Shown here: positions 54,838-64,000 of the stretch, one piece after another | Layout: each line of letters starts with the position of its first letter | Numbering within the stretch: the first letter of the stretch is position 1 | Source: Rostratula benghalensis | Taxonomy: Eukaryota > Chordata > Aves > Charadriiformes > Rostratulidae | NCBI GenBank assembly: GCA_013399305.1 | Contig: VXAI01000192.1 | Coordinates: forward strand, 587,183 to 651,182 | Reading direction: 5' to 3' | DNA: 64,000 nt | The notes under the pieces: generated by a model | The model's input: only the letters and a program-made list of their open reading frames with translations | What the model was told of the DNA's origin: nothing | The model's database searches: none | Made by a program: the position numbers and the translations under genes

Positions 54838-57800
54838 AAGAGAGAGAGAGAGCTTCCCTATTTTTCTTAGAAGTTGTTTTTCTCTATGGAAAACAGAGTT
54901 GCAATGAGTGGAAACAAATTGGTCCTTTCTTGGCATGCATACAAACACCTACATAGCACAGAAAGCATTAATTTAAGTTTTGGGTCTGACCAAGGCATTC
55001 AGCAATGAAACAGACTCAAAAGAGGAATACCTGCTGATAGGTGAGGGCTGGGATATATCTGGATGACCCCAGTACCTGCCCCATTTCAAGGGGCTTTGGG
55101 CGCAATTTCCTCCCTCAACTGAAAAGCCTGGCAGTGCTCCTTACAAACATGAGTGACATGTCAAAGCATCAGCAAAGCTGTGGGTTGTAAAATAGGTATG
55201 TGATTTTACCTGATAAAGCTCTTCCTGATGCTGTTAAATGAGCTTCTGGGCCTGCTGTTAGTAAAAAAAGGAGTATTTAAAAAATAACTCTATGCCTCAT
55301 TTTAAAAGTCTTTGTTCCCATCAAGCTGCTTTTTTTGTGCCACTCGTCCTTCAAAGGAAATGGTTTTTAAATGCAAGGCAAATTCACCTCCTGCGCTGCC
55401 TGGGGCTCTGGTCTAAGCTGTCTGTCTGGGTTATCATGACCACCGGTCACTGCTGAAGCCTACCTAGAACACCTCCTACGTGTTGAGAGATGCTGCACCA
55501 TCAAGGCCACCCACCTAGGAAGCAGCAGCTTTGTTTCCTTTACAACATGCAGAGCATTGTCCCCAGCCTGCCTGGCCATGAGGGGCTCCTGGGAAGGTAA
55601 CACTCTCCCAGTGGAAGGCACCCCATGTTTTTCCTCCCCTCAGCACACACAGCACACCTCCCATGTGGGGAATTTCCACTTGCCAGCACCAACACTCCTC
55701 TCCTGTTCCAGACACCCCCAGTGAGTGCCAGGACCAGCTCTATGCACCAAAAAGCAGCCCCCCCACGGGGACTGCAGGGCAGCTCCAGGCAGAGGTGGGA
55801 GACAGCAGACCCCCAGATGGTTTTGCTTTTTAATTCCCAAAACCAGCTAAGGTCATGCATCACGCACAGAACTGACAAATTTAATCAAGAGCTGCAAGTT
55901 TTAACCTGCTCAGTGCCTGGTACATCTCATTAGAGGACTCCAAATATTTAAGAGACACATTCAAAACCAGTGATGGGCAAAGGCCAGCCTGTATTTTCTG
56001 AGATGCTGGTCAACAGTCACTCCCTGCCAACCAGAACAACTGCAGAGTCTTGTTTAAATCCAACAACAAGGATTTAACCCCAGCAGCTTCACAGCACAGG
56101 TGGGACGTGCTCTCCAGATGGCCACTTTCCTGAAAATTCAGCCCTAGGACTTCCAATTTTGTGAACCACTCTGCCAGAAAAAGGGTTTGCTCGGGACTGT
56201 GCACAGTGGAAGCACATCTCCAAAACCCTTTCAGCTGTAAATAACAGAGATTCTACAAACTTAGGTTTACTCATACAATGGCACTGCTGTGTTGTCCATA
56301 CATGCAGGGTAAGGTGACCCAGGTTTACAAAGTATTTCTCACTGAAGGATAAAGATTGGGCAGACATATTCAGATAATTACCTAAAAATATAGCAATGGT
56401 GTAACTGTGGGTGATGGTCACCCTTTCTTACACCATCAAGTATCTTTAAAGTTAGCATAAAGTGAGGTTTGTACAAGAGAAGAGGAAGAGACTTGCCTTT
56501 TTAATATTTTTTTTGGTAGCCAACCAGCAAGAACTGCAGGTGAATAAGGCTGACAAGAGGCAAGACGTCGTCCTGGTTTTCACCTAGAGAGTATTTACTG
56601 AGAAAAAGGGGGTTGATGCTGAAAATCATCCCAAGTGGCATCTTCCACCTTTTCTTCCAGTCACATGCCCTGTCTGCCCAATGCCCAGCTTGCTCACCTG
56701 TACAATGCTGTAGTTCTGTGGCTGTATCATGAAAAGGTGTTATTTTTCGTGCCGATTTTCACAATGTGTGGCACTTTCCCCCTGTCCTGCACAGGTGGAA
56801 TAAGTCTGCTTCCCCCTAGTCATCTCAGCAAGAGCCAACACAATGCCAAGAAGGTACAAATTAAACATTTCTATCAAAAGCAAAGGTGCTGGGCACCTCC
56901 ACTCAGGCCCCACCAATAGGCCCAGCTCTATGGGGATCTCCAGCATTGCCACCCATCCCTGCGGGACCACTGCTCTTCTGCCAAAAGTGGACAGGATCAT
57001 CTGCAAGGACAGATGGTCTCCTGAAGAACTCCCTGATGCATATGGCCACTGGCACTCACACAGCTGGCCTGAAGGCAATGAAAAGCAATGCCTTTTGCTG
57101 GCATCATCTGTCTTTGGCAGATACAAAAATGGCAAGCAGAGTTTAGAAAGAAGAAAGCAGTGGGTTTCAGCTGTCATCAGCTGCTGAGATGTGCTTCCCA
57201 ATCACCCCAAAAACCCCATGCAGACAAACTCCTGCAGAAGACAGAGCTCTTCTCCATGGGGTAGAATAGCTATTTCTTTCCTAATGTGAGGCCACAGCTG
57301 GAACTGCACCTTTGGGCTGACTCAACCTGCCCCATTCCAGACAGTGGGAGCACTGATGGGAGGAGAGTGCCACCCTGGCAGCACAAGGGTCCCGGTTCTC
57401 CAGCCAGCTCTCAGGGGCTCAGCTTCTCTGCCAGTCAAATGGAATCTTTCTTGGTGTTTGCTAATTTCTCTTGTTTTCTTGCTATTTTTTTCTTTTTTTT
57501 TTTCTTATTTTTTCTTTAATGTCTCTGTTACAGTGCTTTCAAATCTCCACCATGAAATGAATTACAGCTGGGTGGTTGCCAGTAGGTTTTCTGTCTGCAG
57601 ACCCAGATGGGACCATCCTGTATCAGGCCCTGCATCTGTGGGATCTTAAAGGCTAGGGGTGATAAATTAGCTTTCACCTAAAACCTTTGCTAATGCAGCC
57701 TTGTGGCAAGGGAAGAACTGGCCCTGTACTGGCAGGGAGTGGTCCCTGTGCACGATCCACCCCACAGCTGGTTAAGCTGTACCAGGAACCTGGCCTTTTC

Positions 57801-60800
57801 CTGGATGATGGCTGAAGCAGCAACAGCTAACCCAGTTGAGCAATGAAAAGATCATTTCTACAGTTGCCACTTGACTGCAACAAGAGCTGTAAGGATTTAC
57901 AGAAACCCTCAGTAATACCAGTAACTGCAGCCCCAGGCCCAGCACCAGCATGGTCCCATCCTGACTTGCTGAGGCCCCATTGCATGCCCCTGTCTGTAAC
58001 CATCCCTGGCCACCACTGGCAATAAGACCTTGAGGTAGCGGGGCCTCTGGTCTGGCTCAGCATGGCCTTTTCTGCGCCCCTTATCTCAGATAAAGGATTG
58101 CTGCAGATGTCAAGTCACTCTTATAGCTCCCTTTGAAATCTCCCTGTTTTTCAGCACCTTTCTAGGAACTCTGGGGATGGAGAAGCTAGAAACAGTTTTC
58201 TAGCAAAGATAATCTTATGCCTGTTCCCTGTTCACCCCTAGTATTCCCCTATTTAATATGACCAATGAGTGACAGTGTGGAAAATACTTGTTTCTTGCTG
58301 AAGAATACACCAAAGACCCAAGAAGAAACAAAAATATCAACTAAGCACCTCTGCCTTCTCAGTAAGAGTTAGCAATTTTTTATCCTTTAGCCCATTTCCA
58401 CTCACAACCACCCCATCACTGTGTGACTCTGCTTTAAAGGAGACTTTTGGGTTGTGCATATGCTGCTTGACAGAGACACATCCATGCATTCAGCCGCCTT
58501 AATCAATGAGCAGGCTTCCCTAACTCCAGCTCTGCACTCGTTGTTGCTGATGATCCCATCTTTTCATTTGACCTTTACTGGATTCAGTTTGTAAATGCTG
58601 GTTTTGTTCCCTTTCACAATTGAACTGAATTTCCAGGTGAAGAAGCCCCCTTACAACAAAGCAGTGCTAGAGGAGATGCTGGAACCTAAAAAGCCTCTCT
58701 CCAGCCAGCACTGTGCTCAGACATATCCTCTCATGTAAATTTATCTTGCACTTACATATGCACACCCATGCACTCATATACATATGCGCATGTACACAGA
58801 GATGCATATGCATGGTCAGATGAGGATGTGGAAAGATCCCCAGCTGAAAGACCTTCACCTTCCCAAGCCTGTAACTTGACAGAGAACAACACCCCAGACC
58901 TGGAGACCTCGCAGCCCCACATCCCAGGCCTGAGGAGAATTATCGGGAGTACATCTTGCTGTACTGCAAACAAGAGCGTGCAAACTAAGAAAGGCCACCT
59001 CCAAAACCCCACAGGCTTTGGAACCTCCCTCTTGCAGTTGCTGGAACTCTAGAAAAATAGTCCACCCAAGAAACGGGGAGTTTTGCCTGCCATGCCCTGG
59101 GTGCATGTCATCCTCTGGCCTGAGAGCCCTGTCAGGGTGCGCCCCGTCCCCAAAATTATAGCAGCTCCAGGATGCACTGTGGATACCTGTGTCAATACTG
59201 CAAACATTATACCCTAAAGCCCTCAGTAAAGGGCTTCCTTAATACCTGAGCTGACTTCTCGGGCTGTCAGTCACGAGAGATTTCAGTGCTGTTAAAGCAA
59301 CCAAAACCAAAAGGAGGGAAAGAAAGATCAGCCTTTTTTCCCCTGCAGCTCTGTACTTTCCCGTGGTTGACACAAGCTCGTCTGGTATCTCATCACCTCT
59401 TATTTCACTGATCCTGACCTACGTGCTGGGTGGGTCACAATGTAAAAAAGGTCTGAATAATTTATTATTGACCTAGCAGGAGTAAGAAGCAAATGATGAA
59501 CCAATTGTTATCAAGGAACCTTTAAAGTAAAGGAAAACAAAGTATCTCACCATGGGTTAGAAATTCTTTCTCCTGGTAAATGACAGCCAGCTGTGACCAC
59601 TGAGAAACCCTTTGTTTGGTCCAGTATCCCAGCTCCAGGGATTTCTGGTGGTGTTCGCATGGTGGTATTCGTGGCACACACATCACAGACTGGAAAACCC
59701 CCACGCAGGGGCAGACACGTGTGGAGGCACACCTATGCACAGGGAACAGACCGCCAGCACAAGGAGGCTCCGCACCCAAAAACCCTGTGCCAAGACCTGT
59801 TCTCAAACTGGGACTCATTTTTGGGTGTCGACATCTGGACAAAGTGCCTCACCTGCAACAGGAGCTTTGCTGAGCATGAACATCAGGATTTGGAGCATGG
59901 GTTTCTCACTAAAACAAACATCCTCAGGAAAGTTGCTAAATGAGAAAAAAAAAAAAAAAAAAAACCAACAATGTTGAACTGGACTTGTTTTGCTGAGTCA
60001 GGATGATGTAGAAGTGCTTGAAAGGAATAAACACTCCCATTTCTGAGTCACCCGATAAAATCACATACCTCAACTATCTCTTAACTCTGCTGATACTGCA
60101 TGACTTAAATGGAAAAAATCGGTAGTTTTGCAGATTGCCGGGCTTGAGAAGGCTGTTGGGAACAGACTGGTAGATGGGTTTGTGCTGCACACCATTCCTC
60201 TGGATTTACACAAGCCCACCTCCCGATCCCACTCAGCAACAGAGGAGGAGAGGCATTGCACTGACTATAAAGCTGGGCTGGTGTAACAGCAGGGTACGTT
60301 CACAGCCAGTTCCCTGGGATTTTGCAAAACCCAGCTAGCACCAAAGATTTTGTACCAGGGCACCCATTTTGGTCCTGGAGCATCACCCTAGGATTATGCT
60401 ACTGCTTGGTAAAAGCAAACTGACCCTGCAAATACAGCAGCTTCCCAAAGAGTCATTGGGGTGGCCTACCAAACCCTTGGGTTAGGGTTGCGGAGACCCG
60501 TCCTGCATGCCCTCGGCCAGCGTCCAGCAGGCTCTTAAGGGCAGGTGGGCCCTTTACAGCGACAGCCCTCGTGCGTGTTCTGAGCATCTGTGAGTGAGCA
60601 GTGAGGGTTTTCCTGAGCAAACTTTCATGAGACCCTTGCCATCAACTGCTGTTCTAGGATCTTTCCTCCTAACACACTTGGTTTGTGCTTCCTCTGCTTT
60701 GTTGTTCCCCTTGTGCACAGCAACAAGGCATGGGGTGAACCTGTACAATCATCCCTACAGCAACAAGCATGTCACTGCCAGGGCTGAAGGCTTCTTTTCC

Positions 60801-62789
60801 AGGTGATGGGATGGTTTTGTGGTGGTATTGCACATCAGGGGATATGTTTTAAGAAGGCTTGCAGGAAGCAAAGCGGTGTCCATGGTGACTGCCAGGACTG
60901 TGTCCGCATTGGCGATGCTTGCGGATTTGTGTGCTCATGTGTAGAAAGGGAGATGGATATGGGAGGGTGTCTGTGTCCCTCACTATGGACTCTTCAGTTC
61001 TTCCCAAACCAGTAATTTTTTCACCTAGCATGCCTTTGCCAGACATCTTTAGCCGAGCAGCTACAGCAGATTTTAGCATCCTTCTCCTTTCAGCCTTTCA
61101 TAAGCGCGCACCATGGGTGCATGGGTGGTGCTCATTTCCCAGCAAACGTGAAGGCTGCTGACTCAGAATGACTGGCTGATTTGTGCCCCAGGAGCAGAGA
61201 GCCGAGCTGCAGCGGGGAGGCACCCCATGGACACCAGCCTGCAGGAGCAGAGACCCCCAACCCATCAGTCTTAGTGCGTTAGCCAGACACCACTCTTGCT
61301 GCTTAGGATGAAAGACCAGTGGAGTCACAGCTCTCTGCAGTTAATAACCAGCTGTAATAAAGACAACTAATGCTACAAAATAGTAAAACAACCATCAGTA
61401 AGGCTAAGAATGCCACTAATGGATATTTTTCCAGCCCTGCTTCAACGCAGAATGATGGGCTTTCAGCAGAGCAATTAAAGCAATGCCCAGAGTGGAAATA
61501 TCTCACGTGAACCAAGGTCCTCTGGGCGGTTTAGCTATATGCAGCAAGCTGTTGTTTTTGTGCTTAAGGTTCAAAGGATTAAAAAAAAAAAAGTGGGGGG
61601 GGGATGGGTTAAAAATTTGGGGAAGGGGCATGAGGGCAAAGTATGTCACTTTACAAAAAGTTACATGCTTCAAAAAGTTTCAAAAAGGCTCTTCTTAAGA
61701 TGGACGTCTCAAGGTACACGGTGTTATGGCAGGCTGCAGTGGTGAAGTCACCTAAAGTGGGTGCTCAAGGAAGAACAAATAAAACTACTTTATCCTCATC
61801 TCTCTGTCCCTGGACGTCACTGTGCTGTTAGACCTTGCTGAAGAATGAGGGTCTCCTCCAGGCACACTGTAGCTAGGGGAAAGTTTGGGGTCTGCTGCTG
61901 ACTGTGCATGAGGGTGAGGGCACCAGGAGGACAACCTGAGCCCCTGGGAGCACCTTGTGATGCTGAGTGCTGTACTGGAGCATGTTCACCAGCTGCTGAG
62001 GAGTCAGGTAGAGGTCTACGGATACACAGTAAGCAACAGACAGAAGGTGGAATTAGATGGAGGGAGTGTAGTTTTCTGGGAAATCTCTGATTTTTTGGGA
62101 GCTAAGGGGACTTTTCTCCTACAGCTGCTCTTTTGCCAACAGGCAGGTCATGACAAGAGTAGGGCCTCCTGTGCAGTATTTAAAGCAGCAGAAGAGGAAG
62201 ATGATGGGGCACATGCTTTGCTTTGCTTGCTTTCCATCAACCTGTCTTGAGCTGGGAAGGCCATGGATGGTCCCCCCTCTCCAGGAAGAGGGCAGGAGGG
62301 TGGAGTCCAGCTGTTGTAATCAGTGTAGACCCAAGAGAGCATCCCTGGCTGCCCACACTGCTCTGGGGGGTGGAGTGGGAGGGCATTATGCTGCAGTGCT
62401 CATCCCAGAAGCAGCAGGAACTCTGCTGTGGTGTCCCTGATCCAGGTAGAAGCAGCTGGGGTTACTGCTCATTACACTGGTTGTGCAAGCCACCCCAGCC
62501 TAGGTCATCCTTCCGCATTGCATGGGTCTCACTTGAGGGCAGCTTCTCAGAGCAAACCCCAAACCCTGAGTGCTCAGGAGAGGCAAGGCCATTCCTGGGG
62601 CTATGGGGTCAGATAATAGGAAATGCAGGGTGAAACACAGCACCTGGATTTGGGAGCAAGCTCTGAAGTTCACCAAAGCTTGGGCCAGGGAGGGGGCAGG
62701 GTGAATTGCTCCAAAAGGTTTGGTTCAGGCTTTCCTCCTTGCTTTACCAGTAATCGCCTCCCTCCACAGCCAAAGGCAGGACAGGCATT
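54838..62789. other. Intergenic region downstream of SVEP1, part 2
   Basis: About 8 kb without a supportable gene on either strand. Low-complexity patches include poly(T) at 57486-57515, poly(A) at 59944-59963 and A12 followed by G9 at 61580-61603. No thioredoxin-like WCGPC-coding stretch was found, although TXN-family genes neighbour SVEP1 in mammals. Confidence 0.7.
59944..59963 (+). repeat. Poly(A) run of about 20 bases
   Basis: A nearly pure A run after AAATGAG. It could be the tail of a processed transcript, but no gene-like sequence precedes it that I recognise. Confidence 0.85.
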
Positions 62790-63362
62790 TGTAGGGACCT
62801 GGGTGTGTTGCTCACAGAGAAAACCATTGCTACCAGTGCCACAGATCTGCAAGGATTCTCTGTCTTTAGCCAGCACAGCGTAAGTGTTGGAACGGGTTCA
62901 GCAGGGAGCCACGAAAATGATCAGGGCGCTGGAGCACCTCTCCTATGAAGACAGGCTGAGAAAACTGGGGTTGTTCAGCCTGGAGAAGAGAAGGCTCCGG
63001 GCAGATCTTATAGCAGCCTTCCAGTATCTGAAGGGAGCCTACAGGAAACTGGAGAGGGACTTTTGTTCAGGAAGTGTAGTGACAGGGCAAGGGGTGACAG
63101 TATTAAATTGGAAGAGGGGAGATTTAGGTTAGATACCAGAAAGAAATTCTTTCCTGTGAGGGTGGTGAGGCACTGGAACAGGTTGCCCAGAGAAGTTGTG
63201 GATGCCCCAACCCTGAAAGTGTTTAAGGCCAGGCTGGATGGGGCTTTGAAAAACCTAGTCTAGTGGGAGGTGTCCCTGCCCATGGCAGGAGGGTTGGAGC
63301 TACAATGATTTTTAAGGCCCCTTTGTCCCTTACAGCTCTAACCATTCTATGATATTCTATGA
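62790..63362 (+). mobile_element. CR1 LINE 3' part, with internal deletion
   Basis: From 62884 the + strand encodes the end of CR1 ORF2: [37 protein letters not shown] and then, after a frameshift at about 63070, [16 protein letters not shown]. It ends with accattctatgatattctat. A gggacctgggtgtgttgctc stretch at about 62795 looks like an upstream CR1 segment, which would imply an internal deletion; that first 90 bases is less certain. Frames are broken, so the copy is dead. Confidence 0.9.
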
Positions 63363-64000
63363 TGTGGTATCTTTTTGACTGTTTCTCCCTAACTAGCTTT
63401 AGCAATACCCCGCCACAACCCTCTCTCTCCTGGGGAGTGAATAAATTTCTGCTCTCAGCTCAGAGCAAATCAAGCAAGTTCGCTTCAGAGGAGCGGATGG
63501 CTCGTAAGTTCTGTGGGTTTAATTGCAGCGGAGAAGCCTGCCCAAATCCACCACATTCAAGGACACCCCGCAGCTCTCCTCTGCCTACGAGTCTATGGAC
63601 TGAAGACAGCGCATGCAGATAAAAGAGCACAGCTCCTGTGCTGCAGACAGAGCACTGACAAGTGCTGGGTTTATTACTTGTCATTGTGGCAAATCCATTT
63701 ATTCCGCTTACCCCAAAAGGAATGAGCAATACGACGTTCTGTAATTTTGAAGTCAATTTGGCAGCAGTTAAGCAACAGAAAACAGGACTGAGTCATCTTT
63801 ATTTATAAAGTCCAACACCATTAGATATCAAGCATAAAAAGCAAACTACTAAGCCCCCCTCCCCAGACTGCAAGAATTTAAAATATCACCAACTCATCCA
63901 AGTAAAGCAGTTCCATTGATTGCAAGAGGCTGCCTTTTCAAGGGTCAGACTAATTCCCAATTCTAATTCCTAATTCTCATTTGTGCAAACTAATTCCTGC
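63363..64000. other. Intergenic region, window end
   Basis: Unique sequence with no recognised gene or repeat. A short imperfect tandem of ttctaattcc/taattctcat lies at the very end (63951-63980). Confidence 0.7.

Noticed and set aside
63520..63620. Possible exon after ttaattgcag near 63530
   Set aside because: The acceptor-like site is followed by a short frame with no domain and no partner exon.
1..64000. CRISPR arrays, operons, phage or IS elements, tRNA or rRNA genes
   Set aside because: The sequence is vertebrate intron-exon DNA; no direct-repeat/spacer array, bacterial-type gene run or RNA gene signature was seen.

Overview
The window is avian genomic DNA. It carries CR1 LINE copies with the bird-type 3' terminal repeat (ATTCTATGAT-like), GT-AG introns of moderate size and short runs of simple repeat. 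The left two thirds (about 776 to 44270, + strand) is the 3' part of one gene, SVEP1 (polydom), a very large secreted extracellular-matrix protein. I placed 21 coding exons whose reading frame stays open across all 20 introns: 6173 coding bases, 2057 residues, ending in TAA at 41755-41757. They encode, in order, two sushi (CCP) modules, a calcium-binding EGF module, thirty more sushi modules, three C-terminal EGF modules and a short basic tail. The exons for the signal peptide, VWA domain, first sushi and HYR domains, first EGF block and pentraxin domain lie upstream of base 1.

Layout: 1-775 is intron. 776-7337 holds single-module exons (sushi 5, sushi 6, EGF 7, sushi 7) and then half-module exons. 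10539-11211 and 12578-15357 are multi-module exons; the second is a giant 2.78 kb exon covering the end of sushi 14 to the start of sushi 29. 16622-27250 returns to half- and single-module exons. A 6.7 kb intron holding three CR1 copies separates the last sushi exon from three EGF exons (33995-39697). The last coding exon is at 41727 and a probable 3' UTR runs to a poly(A) signal at 44247-44252.

From 44.3 kb to 64 kb I find no gene. This part holds two CR1 fragments, purine-rich and G-rich tracts, poly(A)/poly(T) runs and one 150-base assembly gap. Mammalian SVEP1 is followed by TXNDC8 and TXN, but neither is recognisable here.

The most interesting points concern SVEP1 itself. Two complete single-exon sushi modules (20494-20667 and 22380-22553) lie between the counterparts of human sushi 31 and 32, giving 30 modules between EGF 7 and EGF 8 where my recollection of human SVEP1 has 28. 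The sushi 21 loop that carries the integrin alpha9beta1-binding motif in mammals has diverged strongly. Sushi 29 has an additional pair of cysteines. The Asp matching the human coronary-disease variant site (Asp2702) is retained. No mobile system, CRISPR array or novel operon-like system is present.
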